Shown here piece by piece: positions 12,640 to 26,100 of a stretch of 64,000 nt of DNA. The notes under the pieces were generated by a model, which made no database searches, had not been told where the DNA came from, and worked only from the letters and a program-made list of their open reading frames with translations. The stretch is from positions 1,352,170,356 to 1,352,234,355 of the forward strand of contig OY728128.1 of NCBI GenBank assembly GCA_963277665.1, given 5' to 3'. Within the stretch, counting starts at the first letter, position 1; every line of letters starts with the position of its first letter. The DNA is from Viscum album (taxonomy: Eukaryota; Streptophyta; Magnoliopsida; Santalales; Viscaceae). A program made the translations under genes and the position numbers.

Positions 12640-15600
12640 TGATTTTTCCTAACCATTCACTTGGGGATTCACATCATGCACAATGTCTATAGTTTTAGTA
12701 TAAGATATTATCACTATTGTTGCACGATTTTCCTAACTGGAATACAGAAAATTGACCAAATGCTTTAAAATTGTGTTGATACTTTATAAAAATTATTCAT
12801 GAGTCATATGTGACATGTATGATTCCACCCCACATCAATATGATGAATGGTGTGGCCAGTATCACTCAATGTGTCTCTCTTTTCTTTAAAATGGACACTC
12901 GTTTATGTAGAAACAATTGGCATACATAAAACCAACCAAACGTATTTGGATTGTGTTTATACATTAGTAAAATGATCCATGGGTCATATGTGACGAGTAA
13001 GACTCAACCCCGCCTCAATCTGAGGCATGGTGTGGCCAGTACCACTCAAAGTGTCTCACTTTTATTTGAAATGGACAACATTTTTAGTGAAAACAACAAC
13101 TGACATATAGAAATTGGACCAAACATATTCATATTCTATTGGTTATTTAGAACAACGATCCATGGGAGATTTTTGATGTTTATGAGTGAACCACGTATCA
13201 ATTTGAGGCATGGTGTGGTCGGTACCACTCAAAGTCTCTCACCATTATTTGAAATGATCAACATTTTAAGTGAAAACAACAACTGACATACGGGAATCCA
13301 ACCAAACACATTAATATTGTGTTTATTATTTAGTAAAATGATACATGGGACATTTGTGACATGTTTGAGTCAAATATACATCAATCTGAGGCACGATGTG
13401 GCTGGTACCACTCTAAGTGTCTCTCTTTTGGTTAAAATTGACAATGTTTTAAGTAAGAACAATTGGCATACATAAAACCAACCAAACGTATTCTTATTGT
13501 GTTGATAATTTAGGAAAACTATACATGGGACTTTTTTGACATGTAGGAGTCAACCCCGCATCAATCCAAGGCATAGTGTTTCTGGTACCACTCTAAATGT
13601 CTCTCTTTTGTTTAAAATGGACATCATTTTAAGTGAAAACAACAACTAGCATACGGAAAACAAACCAAACGCATTTGGATTGTGTTGACACTTTAGGAAA
13701 ACGATCCATGAGACATTTTTGATGTGTAAGAGTCTACCTCGCATCAGTATGAGGCATGTTGTGGCCGGTACCACTCTAAATGTCTCTCTTTTGTTAAAAA
13801 TGGACATCATTTTAAGTGAAAACAACAACTGGGATACGAAAAACTGAGCAAACACATTCAGATTGTGTTGATACTTTAGGAAAACGATCTATGAGTTATA
13901 TTTGATGTGTAAAAGTCAATACTACCTCAATACAATACACGTTGTGGCCGATATCACTCAAAGTGTCTCTTTTTTGTTTAAAATGGACATTGTTTTAAGT
14001 AAAAAAAATTGGCATACAGAAACCAAACATATTTGGATTTTTTGATACAATAGTAAAATGATCTATTGGTCATATGTGATGTGTTGGACTCAACCCTGCA
14101 TCAATCTGAGGCGTGATGTGGATGGTACCTATCAAAGTGTCTCACTTTTATTTGAAATGGATAGCATTTTAAGTGAAAACAACAACTGGCATTTGGAAAA
14201 CCAACCAAACACATTCGGATTGTGTTGATACTTTAGGAAAACGATCCATGGGTAATTATTGATGTGTACGAGTCAACCCTGCATCAATCAGAGGCATGGT
14301 GTGGCCGGTACCACTCAAAGTGTCTCACTTTTATTTGAAATGGAAAACATTTTAAGTGAAAACAACAACTGACATACGGAAAATGGAACAAACGTATTCG
14401 GATTATATTGATACTTTATCACTACGATCCATGGGAAATTTTTTATGTGCATGATTCAACCCCACATAAATCTGAGTCCCGGTGTGGATGGTACCACTCA
14501 AAGTGTCTCACCTTTATTTGAAATGATCAACATTTTAAGTGAAAACAACAAATGGCATATGGAGAACCAACCAAATGCATTTGGATTGTGTTGATACTTT
14601 AGGAAAATGATACATGGGACATTTTAGATGTGTAAAAGTAAACCCCACATAAATCTGAAGCACGGTGTGGCTGGTACCACTCTAAGTGTCTTTCTTTTGT
14701 TTAAAATGGACGGTGTTTTATGTAAAAACAGTTGGCATACTGAAAACAGACCAAACGTACTCATATTGTGTTGATACTTTAGTAAAACAATCCATGGGAC
14801 ATTTGTGACATGTAGGAGTCAACCCTTCATCAATCCAAGTCGCGGTGTGGCTGGTACCACTCTAAATGCCTCTCTTTTGTTTAAAATGGACATCATTTTA
14901 AGTGAAAACAACAATTGGCATACGGAAAACCAACCAAAATCATTTGGATTGGGTTGATAATTTAGGAAAACGATATATGGGACATTTTTGACATGTAAGT
15001 GTCAACCTCGCATCAACCTAAGGAATGGTGTGGCCGGTACCACTCTAAATGTCTCTCTTTTGTTTAAAATGGACATCATTTTAAGTGAAAACAAAAATTG
15101 GCATACGAAAAACTGACCAAATGCATTCAGATTGTGTTGATACTTTAGTAAAACGATCCATGTGTCAAATTTTATGTGTAAGAGTCAACCCCACCTCAAT
15201 CCGGGGCATGGTGTGGCCGGTATCACTCAAAGTGTCTCTCTTTCGTTTAAAATGGACACTATTTTAAGTAAAAACGACTGGTATATGAAAACCACACATA
15301 TTCAAATTATGTTGATACATTAGGAAAACAATACATTGGTCATATTTGATGTTTAAAACTCAACCCCGCATCAATATGAGGTGCGTTGTGGCTAGTACCA
15401 CTCAAAGTGTCTCACTTTTATTTGAAATGGACAACATTTTAAGTGAAAACAACAACTCGCTTTCGGAAAACCAACCAAATGCATTCAAATTGTGTTGATA
15501 CATTAGGAAAAAGATCCATATGACATTTTTGATGTGTAAGAGTCAGTCCCACATCAATCTAAGGCACAGTGTGGCTGGTACCACTCTAAATGTCTCTCTT

Positions 15601-16440
15601 TTGTTTAAAATGGACATCATTTTAATGGAAAACAACAACTGGCGTATGGAAAATTGACCAAACATATTTAGATTCTATTTATACTTTAGGAAAACGATCC
15701 ATGAGTCATTTGTGATGTGTAAGATTCAACCTAACCTCAATATAAGGTGTGGTGTGGCCAGTACCACTCAAAGTGTCTCACCTTTATTTGAAATGATCAA
15801 CATTTTAAATGAAAACAACAACCGGCATACGAGAAACTAACCAAATGCATTTTTATTATGTTGATACATTAGGAAAATGATCCATTTGTCATTTTGGACA
15901 TGTACGAGTCAAACCTGCCTCAATCCGAGGCATGGTGTGACCGGTATCACTCTAAGTGTCTTTCTTTTGTTTAAAATGGACACTATTTAAAGTAAAAACA
16001 ACTGACATATAAAAAACCAACCAAACATATTTTTATTGGGTTGATACTTTAGAACATCAATATATGGGTCATTTATGACGTGTAAAAGTCAATTGAGCCT
16101 CAATCTGAGGCCTGGTGCGGCCGGTACCACCCAAAGTGTCTCATTTTATTTGAAATGGACAACATTTTAAGTGAAAACAACAACTGGAATACGGAAAACC
16201 AACTAATTACATTCAGATTGTATTGATACTTTATGAAAATGATCCATAGGTTATATGTGTTGTGTATGAATCAACACCACCTCAATCTGAGGCACGGTGT
16301 GGCTGGTATCACTCTAATTATCTCTCTTTTGTTTAAATTGAACATCATTTTAAGTAAAAACAACAGGCATACAGAAAACTGACCAAATGTATTCAGATTG
16401 TATTGATACTTTAGCACAATGATCCATGGTCCGCCTCACC
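12640..16440 (+). repeat. Internal satellite array, ~20 monomers of ~183 bp, with a seven-monomer higher-order pattern
   Basis: A unit containing 'tgtggccggtaccactcaaa', 'aagtgaaaacaacaactggc' and 'aggaaaacgatccatggg' repeats head to tail. The tgtgg anchor (or its mutated form) falls at 12851, 13031, 13214, 13397, 13577, 13760, 13943, 14117, 14300, 14483, 14666, 14846, 15029, 15212, 15387, 15570, 15753, 15936, 16116 and 16298. Most spacings are 183, some 180, and two are 174-175. The 174/175 spacings are seven monomers apart, and three 180 spacings recur at the same ~1,270-bp period. No long frame crosses the array. It ends just before the right subterminal region of the CACTA element. Confidence 0.95.
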
Positions 16441-16856
16441 CAATGCACTTCTCTTGTGAGGAACTCCTACCCCTATTCTAAAACACATGACATTTAATAT
16501 GCCAAGGACAACTATATTCCCTAAGTCACACAAGCTCATTGATACACACCCATTACCATCATCACTAAGTTCAAAGACACCAGACCCAAACCATGACATT
16601 ATATTTGTGTTTGGTTGAATTAATTTATTCATTTAATTTTTTGGGTTATTAGCTTCTAATTTCTGAATTCAATCATGTATGTGTTATAAAAAATGCAATT
16701 TTGTATGTATTCTTAATTTTGTATCACATATAATTACGTATTCAGTTTTTAATGTATTGTATTCATAATTTATTATTGATTTATGTATCCTTCTAATTAT
16801 CAGTTTTTAATTATGTATCCTAATTATGTATTGTATTTTATTATGCATTTACTGTT
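16441..16856 (+). other. CACTA interior between satellite and right subterminal repeats
   Basis: This is unique-looking sequence. The first ~190 bases (16441-16630) are less AT-rich and have a 73-codon minus-strand ORF with no recognisable features. The rest is AT-rich with recurring 'attatgtat'-like words. No gene is supported. Confidence 0.4.
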
Positions 16857-16905
16857 GTACAATTCACATAGTAGCACATAGAGTAGGTTGCTATGTGAAT
16901 TGTAC
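16857..16905. repeat. Perfect 15-bp inverted repeat (hairpin) at the inner edge of the CACTA right end
   Basis: The arm GTACAATTCACATAG at 16857-16871 is exactly complementary to CTATGTGAATTGTAC at 16891-16905, with a 19-base loop. It differs in sequence from the ACCAACGGT palindromes that follow. Confidence 0.9.
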
Positions 16906-16910
16906 AGCAA

Positions 16911-17262
16911 AGCCTATACCAACGGTTTTAAACCATTTGTATAGGTTCTATATCTATTTTTTTACCAACGGTTCAGAACCATTGGTATAAAACCTTTAAC
17001 AATGTTTTAAACTGTTGGTATAGGGGTGAATGGAAGACTAAAAAAGATACGCCAACGATTTTGAAATCGTTGGCATATGTGTTGTACAAGAACTCTATAC
17101 CAACGGTTTACATAAACCGTTGGTATAGAGTCGATTTCTTCACATATACCAGCGGTTTATCTCAAACTATCGGTATATGTCTATTGTCACAGCTTACTTG
17201 GCTATGGTTTCTAAAACCATTGGAATAATTTATACGAATAGTTTTCAACAGTTGGTATACCT
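16911..17262. repeat. CACTA right subterminal palindromic repeats
   Basis: About eight palindromic units follow one another. Two are perfect: GCCAACGATTT/AAATCGTTGGC at 17051-17074 with a 2-base loop, and CTCTATACCAACGGTTT/AAACCGTTGGTATAGAG at 17093-17130 with a 4-base loop. Others at 16916-16945, 16962-16990, 17147-17178 and 17204-17260 are imperfect. They mirror the left-end repeats and are probably transposase-complex binding sites. Transcripts through them could fold into short hairpins. Confidence 0.88.
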
Positions 17263-17267
17263 TTCAT

Positions 17268-17278
17268 TTCTAGTAGTG
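17268..17278 (-). repeat. CACTA right terminal inverted repeat
   Basis: The top strand reads TTCTAGTAGTG, the complement of CACTACTAGAA. It is followed by the target duplication ACT at 17279-17281. Confidence 0.95.
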
Positions 17279-17281
17279 ACT

Positions 17282-18044
17282 CACAAATGAATGATGTTAA
17301 ATGAGAAATTTTGCATATGTGAATCTGGGTCTTATAATGTTTCTTTTCTTAGTAACATTTTCTCCAAGGATGGATTTTTTTTATGTTTCTAAGATAATTA
17401 AAACCATCACCACTATATATAATTTTTAGGGTATATATTTGTTTTGAAGTAAGGGTAATTATATTAAATATTTGAGAATATATGATTATGCGGCATTAAA
17501 ATTTGGTCTAGAATATTCTGAATATTTTTAGGTTTAATTATTAATATTGAACCGTGGTTTCAATTATTTATATTTTTGATATTACTCCTTCATTTGATGA
17601 TTTACTTTATTGAATATTATTTTTACTATGCCAACTATTTTTGCCTTTAGTAAATGGCTAGAAATGAAAGGAACCACAAATCAGAAAATTTTTTATACAA
17701 CAAACAACAAACAACATTAATGGATCCATAATTCCCTTAAGAGATGATTTTAGTGCTTTGGGCATACAAATTTCATCTTATTCATTCATTGTTTTTAATA
17801 TGGGATGAATCAAGAGAGGAAAATTGATCGAAACACAACCAAGGAAAGAAAACAGGTAAATATATTTTCGTATAATTCCTCAAGAAATGTAATTATAAAG
17901 AAACAAATAATGTCAAATAAATATTTATTTACAAAATATTAATCTTCTTAGTCCTAACCTATAAATTAAAATTCATGAAAATATATTATTTTGTCATGAT
18001 ATGCTCAAAGTGAATTAAAATTATGGGGATATGATTTCTGTAAT
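17282..18044 (+). other. Interior of the first long-LTR element, right of the CACTA insertion
   Basis: AT-rich sequence continuing from 4226 and running to the polypurine tract. I see no protein family signature and no open frame of note. The pol genes expected in an autonomous gypsy element are absent here. Confidence 0.5.
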
Positions 18045-18054
18045 TAGGGGATAA
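18045..18054 (+). other. Polypurine tract before the 3' LTR
   Basis: AGGGGATAA-type purine run immediately before TGTAACACTC. This is the standard junction in plant gypsy elements, where the purine tract primes plus-strand DNA. Confidence 0.65.
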
Positions 18055-21000
18055 TGTAACACTCAAATATTTTAGTTTATGAATAATGTGTATGATATCT
18101 TATGATACACATGACACCAATCTAAAATGAACTACAATATACTCTTGAAATATTATTATTTAAATATGAACATAATAACATTTTTGTTAGATCAGAAAGT
18201 ATGAATATGAGTAATTTCATTATAAAATATATGTATAAAAGTTTTCATAATAAAATATATTTATTAATTTTGTGAAATATTTATTCAAATTTGAATGATA
18301 ATAATTAAATCATATAATGTTATGAACAGTTAATGTTTAAATGGGTTATTTTTCAATAAAAGATGATTTTATTTATAATATATATATTTCATTAAAAAGA
18401 TAAAATTATCTCATATTAAGTATTAAATTTATTAAAATTTAATTTTATATACATTTAAACTAATAAATAATCATCCATAAATTTATTATAAATTTTTTAT
18501 AAATAAAGATAAAATCATTTGATGGTAAAAATAGATATTTTTTAGAAAACAGTTTTCATCGTGTGATGTATTTTTATATTAATAAATTACATTATTCACT
18601 ATTTATTTATTATTTTTATAAAATTTATTGATAACATTTTCAATTTAATAGATTAAAAATCATATAATGGTTTTTACTAGGAAATGAATGAGAATAAATT
18701 CTTTTTTACTTCGGAATTTATTTTTTCTAAAAATGTTTTTACGCATTTGTGTATAGATATTTGAATAGTAATATAAAATATTTAGATATTTTATTTGATA
18801 AAAATTATTTATTTTTATTTAATTATTTCAAATATAACTTTGGTTGAATATTTTTTATTTTTCAAAAATAGTTTCTTTTTTGGTGATTAGTGAAAAATTC
18901 CGATTTTACAAATAATGTCACTTTTATGACATTAACATTATATAAGAATAACATGAATGTTTATAAAACCTTTTTATAGACCAAATATATATTTAATAAT
19001 TAATATAATTCATTTAAAAATATAATTTAGAACTTAAAAAACTATGTTTTACATTTTTGAAATGCATGTAATGTTTTTATTCAAATAAAAACTATTTTGG
19101 TTCTTCGCTTTTAATCAAGTATTCACAAGGTTCATTTTGGTTTTTGGTTTTATTTTAATGTAAAATAATTATAATTCTATTTAAAATAGTCCAATTTATT
19201 CCATTTGAGTCAACATTTTATATAATTTTATTATAAAATCATTTTTATGCTTAAAATGTATATTTTTCTAAAATCTGTTTTTCATTGCATTTTGTAAACT
19301 TATATTAAGAGTAATTTGTGAAAATTATTATAATTTAATATTATTAAATGGATTAAATATTTAGAATCATCATAATTAATATTATTTAATTATTTTAACT
19401 TAATTTTTATTCATTATGAGTAGTAACCATGGTAAATATTCATCTTCTTGGTTAAGGGTAAAATGATTTAAAAGGGTTAAAATAAAGGGATAAGGATTAA
19501 ATATAACATAAAAACATGCATAATTATCATTTTATGGTTTTATTTTTACCAAATATCATAATATATTCAATATTTATCCCATTTTAACCACTTCCCCATG
19601 AGAGTGGATTTATTATATTTTAATTTTCATAATATTTACAAGTTGGCCACACACCTCGCTTATAAAAGGTTAGCTCCACTTTTTTCTTATACACACTTAT
19701 TAATCCACTTATATTGATCAATATATAACCAAATACCTTCCAAACATCCCTACCCTTGTCTTAGAGATTCTAGTCATACCAAAAACCTCTTCAAGAAGCA
19801 TAACGTGTAAAGAAAAATATGATACCAAAAGAAGTGTTATATATTATTACTAGGCCTTTTCAAGTTCCTTTCTTCTAAAAACTCCTAAAAATATTAAATA
19901 ACCATATAAACATAAATAAATAAGTATATTGAAAATACTAATATATTTTTATTTTATTGTTTTATTAATTTTTTGAATCTTTTCCATTCTATGGAAAATG
20001 AAAACATAGCTCGTGTGTACATACGGCCTACCATCTCCATGTAGCGGTGTGATTTGTTTTTCATTACCACCTCACTTGGATAATTATAATGATGTAATTA
20101 ATGAATATATATAAAATTTATGAAATTATTATGAATCTATAAATATGATATATTATATATCTTTTTACCTTTCAATCTGTTTTAAATGATAATGTCTCTC
20201 GTGTGTAGGAGTAGACTACCACCTCCACAAAGTGATGTGACCATGAATGGTTGATTCTAAAATTAAATATAATGAATAAAAATTACAGTCATGAAATTAT
20301 ATAAAATTTTGGGATGATCAAACCATTTCATAACACTTTTATCCACTGTTAATTTACTGAATTGATTTTGGATAAATTGACCAAAAAACCTTAAGTAGTC
20401 GACATAAACAAGAACTATACAATGAATGGATTTAAAATGATTATAAAAGGATGTTTAAATATAATTTAGATGATAAGTTTTTTAATAAACTATTTAATAA
20501 ATTTAAATATATTATTCAAGGGGATAAAACATGTCTCATCAAACAATAATCTAAGGTAAGGGGTTTTTTCTCAATTCCACACCATTGGGACATATTTTAT
20601 ATTTTTCACCTAATTTATTTTATATGATGTATATAATACCCCATTAATATATTATATTATGAATTCATGTTCATTCCTAGTATTTAAAGTTTCAATTCAT
20701 TTTTTCTCATTCAATAGGGTTTAAATCAAAATTTATTAAATCTATATAGGATTATTTTATAATCTCACTCCTTCATGGATTGTTCAAGTTTAAATTTATA
20801 ACCAATCCCAAAAAAATTATTTTTTTTAAATTTATTTTTCTACTTCTTAACTACTTAGAGGGGTAACCTTTCATGGCTCATAATCACATATGAACATAAG
20901 TCTAATACATGACATGTAGTCCCAAAAGAGATAACTCTATAAGGGGAACCCCTCCCTAGCATCTTAAACATTAATCTTAGAATCCAACATTGCAAGATTT

Positions 21001-23167
21001 TACAACTATAATTACTCCATGCAGACCACAATTCTTGGTACCGATGACATATGCCATACCCTCTCATTCTTCCAATCTAGTATCCCTACAAAGTAGGGTG
21101 TTTCTTCTTTAAATCCCATATATTGATCTGAACTAGAGGAAGGGAGTCCTTTTTCAAAATTTTCCATTAGAACTACCTCCCTTCCATCTCTCAATGTCGT
21201 TGGTCATCCCGCCATTTATCCAACACACTCCTGAAACCATCTGGGTAGCCCACCGCAGATGTTATCGTTTGATTCCTCTCTACTGATGAGGTACGTCACC
21301 AAGATTGATGACCACCAAGATCCTTACAAGGATCTATCTCCAATCTACGCTAAGGTATGATGACCCCGCCAGCTCTGATATGTAAAACCACCAAGCCCTG
21401 ACTGCCATCCTATATTATGTGCCACACCCTACGAAGGCACCATCGAGACCCAATCCTACTCGCCTGCATGCACTATTAAAAATCCCCAATTTTTTTCATA
21501 TTAACCCTAAAATTTTCCTCTAATCTAGTTATATTTGGGGTTTTCATATTTTTAACAACTTTTCCTCTCTTTGGTACTCAAATACTAAAAGAATGATTTT
21601 TTTCATCAAAATTAACCTTATTTATTCTCTTGTATTGGGAATTTTTTTATTCCATGACAAGATTGTCAAAAAAAATTCAAGAATGTTATTTTATGCTATT
21701 CAATGATTGTGTAGAAGTTATTTTCAACCGTATTTTACTTTGTAATTTTTTTGAAGGAACAATTTAATAGTTTCATAAAAGGATTTTTTTGACATCCTTT
21801 ACAAAAGCGTGAAAGGAATATTCTTTTTTAACTTATACAACATAAATGGATTTTTTTCATAGTCATAATCATTATTTTTTATCAAGTTTACATTATGAGT
21901 TTCCATGGGTTTTCAAATAAAATCCTTTCTCCATTATTTTGTGAATTTAATGTTTTTATATTAAAATAAAAAGTGCATTAAATTTTTACAAGGTTGAAAA
22001 GAATTTTGGAAATGACTTATAACTTCCTTTTCACAAAAAATCTAAAAATTATTTAAGTAAATTTATATTTAAAGTTTTTTCCACTTTCCTCTCTAATTAT
22101 CAAAAGAATTTACATTATTTTAAAACTTTATTTATGATGAACCGGTGCTTTTCTTCCATCATTTACTGATTTATAGAGTAAACCTTGTTTTATGATCATT
22201 CAATTTATTATGATCATGTTATCTATCACTCTCTATTATTCATTATACATTATATTTATCATTCATTGTCCACGATTGTTTATTAAGGATTTATAAAATA
22301 TTATTTCTATTAATTCTATATTGTCTTAAACATGTATTATTTTAATATACATTATTAGTTAAAGAAATAATAATAAGAAATTTATATCATTTACTAGGGA
22401 AATATTGATGTTTTATATTCTTAATTAAATACATATATTTATTAATTTATAAGGAATTTTGATTATAATTTATATTTATAATTCCATAGATAATCAATAC
22501 ATTCGACATATTTAATTTACGAGTGGATCATAATTATACATAGCCCCTCGTTACATTGACGAGTCTCATAAGATAAAATAGAATGTGTATTTGTTGGTTT
22601 ATTTATACCTATATAATGATAATTTCTTTGCCTGTGGCCTTGAAGGTATGTAAAATGTATTAGTACAAGACCCTAATGGTTAGGTACATGTTTTCTTGGA
22701 ACAAGGCCTTGATGAAAAATCATGATGTTTATAATTATGTATTTCCTTCATTAAAAATTTTGTTATTATTATCCATGTGATTTTTTTTATTTTTCATGGA
22801 TATATTTTGAAGCTAAAGTTATTAATTAAATAGAATATGTATTAATTATTTACTCTTTCATATTTTTTATATCTTATTTATTCATAATAGATCCCATTGT
22901 AAAATTTCCCTTACTGAGTATCTACAATCACCTTTTATTATGATTTCCTTTCCCTGAGATATGAAGATGGAATATTTGAATCATTTTAAAGGATGAATTT
23001 TTTTTCATGTTATGTTTTTATCTTCCAATGTAATATGGAATTCATGTATGCATCTAGTTTTCTAGGATTGGTAAATCGGTTGATCCTTTATTATGTGATC
23101 TCTTGTATCTTATACCAATGTAATAAATTAAACACTAACACTGAGTTATAGGAGTCATTTTTCTACA
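18055..23167 (+). mobile_element. 3' LTR of the first long-LTR element, ~5.1 kb
   Basis: It starts TGTAACACTC at 18055 and ends near TTTTTCTACA at 23167, placed by alignment with the left LTR end. A TATA-like box (TATAAAAGG, 19661) lies 1.6 kb in. Two related segments at about 19990-20095 and 20165-20250 (each with a 'cgtgtgta...ctcca' core) form a short direct repeat in the presumed leader part. A similar core occurs in the LTR of the second element near 29515-29545, supporting one family. Short ORFs at 20855-21194 lack features. Confidence 0.65.
19661..19669 (+). promoter_or_regulatory. Likely LTR promoter TATA box
   Basis: TATAAAAGG lies in a local context (cttATAAAAGG) matching the corresponding place of the second element's left LTR on the other strand (29880-29887). 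Conservation of the position in a diverged family copy supports promoter use. No transcription start can be fixed. Confidence 0.5.
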
Positions 23168-26100
23168 TAATGTGAGTGAAATTGAACTTAGATAAAGTAA
23201 GATTGTATCCATGTCTCATTTTGATCCCTCTAAAACAACTCTAACTATTTTACATGGAGAGTAAAAATATTATGAAAACAAAAAAAAGACCACTTCATCA
23301 CCACCTTAGATTATCCTAACCAATCCAATCCCTTTTACCCAATCCATCTACAAGCCTAACCCCCCTTAAATCTAATAAAAATATGTTAAACATGTTTAAA
23401 AGGGTTAAAGTTAATATATAGATACTTAATTCCATTAAAAATATTCCGAACTATGTAAATTTTTTTAAATAACTATGAACACATAAAAAGAAACTCAAAA
23501 TCATTGAAAATTTTTCCTCTAAATAAGTCACTCCTATATGTGTAAAAACTATATGATATTTATAGTTATATGAAAAATAAGAATATAAAACTCTAATAAT
23601 ATATTCATTGAACTAAAATCCTCAATTAATTTCCTGACCAATACCATCCTCTCTATTATTAGTTTATGTTCCTTGAAACCTAAAAGTTTATTCATCCAAT
23701 TGGATAATCAAATCACTACTAATCTTGAAGGAATAATCAAGGATGTTATTTTTTTTAATTCAATGAGTTAATATTCACCATTAATTTATATTTCCTTCAA
23801 ATTAAAGGTATGATATTTTATATCCACTTTCCTCTGATTCTAGGAAAACCTTTATAATAATATCCAGGACCAGAATCAATATCCATTCTAGCATATTATC
23901 AATGTAATTTGGTGACTAACTATTCAAGTTCAACATTTTACAAGTAGTGTAATACCTTTTAAATAATAAATCTGTATTCCCCATTTATTCATTTGAAAAC
24001 ACACTTAATAGTATTTTGAACCATAAACATTATTTCTTTTCTTATTCCCATGAGAGTAGAGTTTTTGAGATTTTTACTATCCTTAATAAATTGATAAATG
24101 ATGAGGATGAAATTGATATTCAATTTACAGGATACATTGAGATAGATGATCCTGAATACTCACTAAATTCCCATGTCACTTTTGATTTTTACTTCTCCTT
24201 TTATGGTAATGAAAAACATAAACTAAATCCAACTAGAATCCATTACTATATTCTCATGTTTCTTGGCCCATAAAAGATGATACTGATATAAAACATCTAT
24301 GTATACACTTAAAGTGTGTATTCATATTTCATGATCAATACTACCCTCTCATAATCTTTGATTCACTTAATAACATAGAAGAATTCAAACTCATTCATTT
24401 GTTAGAGGAGAATAAAAGGGCTTTAGGTTAGGCCTAAGTTGGCATACCATGAATTAACCCAACCCTCTGGATGATTTATATACATCAAGTGTAATCATCA
24501 AAACCTATTAGGTAGCCTAAAAGCAGAATAAATACAACCATACTTGAATTGAAAAAGAATAAATTACTAAGATTTGAAAAGCTTGTACCACCTAATGTAT
24601 TTCTAATAGCGAGTGGGTCAGTTTGATTCAGGTGGTTTCTAAAAATAGTTTCATAGCTATTTTCACTAATGAATAGAGATAAATGGTCCAAAATAAAGTA
24701 AAAAAGTGCTCTATGTGGATTTATTATCAATAATTGAATGTTTAAATAATGAAAGTCAACTACCCACTTTCCTTCATATATTAAATACTCACATAATTAA
24801 CTAGGAAGTCAAATTAATTATTTATTAATGATTATAATGGCTACTTTCATATCCCAATACCACATTAGGAACAATAAAAATAATATTTATATGAACATTT
24901 GGAACATACACAAATATGAGAAAACCTTTTGGAATTTTAAATGATCCTACGATATTATAAAGGTACATAATGATAATTTTTTTTATTTATTGAGAATTTC
25001 ATGGAGTTATGGATGATTATACCACTTATGGTGATTAATTAAAAAGGTAAATTAATTCTCACTCTTTGGTCTTGAATAAATGTGTAAAATATATCCTTGT
25101 ATTGAACATTGGAAAACTTTATTTCATGGTTACTTCAAATATAGTTCTAGGACACATAATATCCCATGAGGTAATTTGATTTAACCCTTCCAATATTAAT
25201 GTGATCCAATAACTTTTTAAACCAACTTCAATTTGATTCATCTAATCTTTTCTGGGACATGCTAGTTTCAATTGGTGATTCATCATTAATTTCATTATGA
25301 TCACACTTATACTCATCATATTACTACATAATTATCTTCCATTTAGTTTCTATAAGCCTTGTGGGAGAGCCTTTTGTTAAACTCATAAATGCACTCACAT
25401 TTGTTTCCCAGTAATCTAATATCTTGATTGTTCCTTAACCTTTAAACTGGTGTGTAATTCATCTGATAAATACAATGGGGATATATTTGGTTTAAAAAAA
25501 ATATTCCTTATTTAATATACTATGATTCAAAAAAAATTATGGAACCAAATCATATTAAACTGTCACAAAAAATATCTTTGGACTATAGTTTTTTATTTGG
25601 ATAAATTTATGCCCTATCTCTTTGGTGTAAAACCCATAATCTTCACATAATATTTGGGTTTAAAGTTTTTTCCTAAAAATTTGATTCCAAAATTAGTCTA
25701 ATAAGATGGATTTTATGGTTCAATAATTTGACCTTGAGATTAGGGATATACCTGGAAAAAATATTATTACTGATTACATGAGTAGAATTTATTTTTCTTA
25801 TCATTATAAAATTATTGATTCTATATTTACCACTGAATAATTATCTTCTCACACTCAAAAATTAAAATTCTATTCCAAAATAGTTACATACTTATTAACT
25901 GAAAGCTTTCATCAAATTTTTTCAAAAGAACAAAAGAAAAGCTGAACATGTTCTCCCAATATATAATATTTAAGAGGGGTCAACAGAGCCTAAAATAAAC
26001 CTTATAATTTTTCAACTTTGGAATATAAAATTTTCAAAATTTATAAACTCTAAACAAATTAGAGTACAAAAAAATTATAAATATAGTGGAAATAAAATAA

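Larger units (their letters stand above)
4230..17278 (+). mobile_element. Complete-length CACTA (En/Spm) DNA transposon, 13,049 bp
   Basis: The left end begins CACTACTGGAA (4230-4240) and the right end finishes TTCTAGTAGTG (17268-17278), whose complement is CACTACTAGAA. A 3-bp target duplication ACT flanks it (4227-4229 and 17279-17281), as is typical of the superfamily. Both ends carry subterminal palindromes based on ACCAACGGTTT/AAACCGTTGGT. Inside are a TNP2-like transposase (5937-9340), a TNPA-like gene (9559-11935), a cytosine-rich tract, and a ~183-bp satellite (12640-16440). Both genes contain stops and frameshifts, so the element cannot supply its own transposase, although its ends look usable. 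Sequence orientation follows the genes. Confidence 0.95.
1..23167 (+). mobile_element. Long-LTR Ty3/gypsy element (del/Tekay-like), gag traces only, interrupted by a CACTA transposon
   Basis: The plus strand shows an LTR end followed by a primer site matching initiator tRNA-Met (TGGTATCAAAG at 2964). After that come gag-like traces, a polypurine tract at 18045-18054 and an LTR starting TGTAACACTC at 18055. The last ~480 bases of the left LTR (2480-2960) resemble 22690-23167. Without the CACTA insertion the interior is only about 2.0 kb, with no protease, reverse transcriptase or integrase. This is a non-autonomous or deleted element. Its LTR ends resemble those of the element at 26287-48820, so the two are one family. 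The left boundary lies outside the window, so no target duplication can be tested. The lineage is inferred from LTR length, primer type and the TGTAACAC start. Confidence 0.7.

Noticed and set aside
12640..16440. CRISPR-like array
   Set aside because: The units are long contiguous ~183-bp monomers without unique spacers, inside a plant CACTA transposon.
24016..24730. Two small hypothetical genes (85 and 81 codons)
   Set aside because: No start context, motif or conservation is visible, and the length is within what AT-rich non-coding DNA gives.
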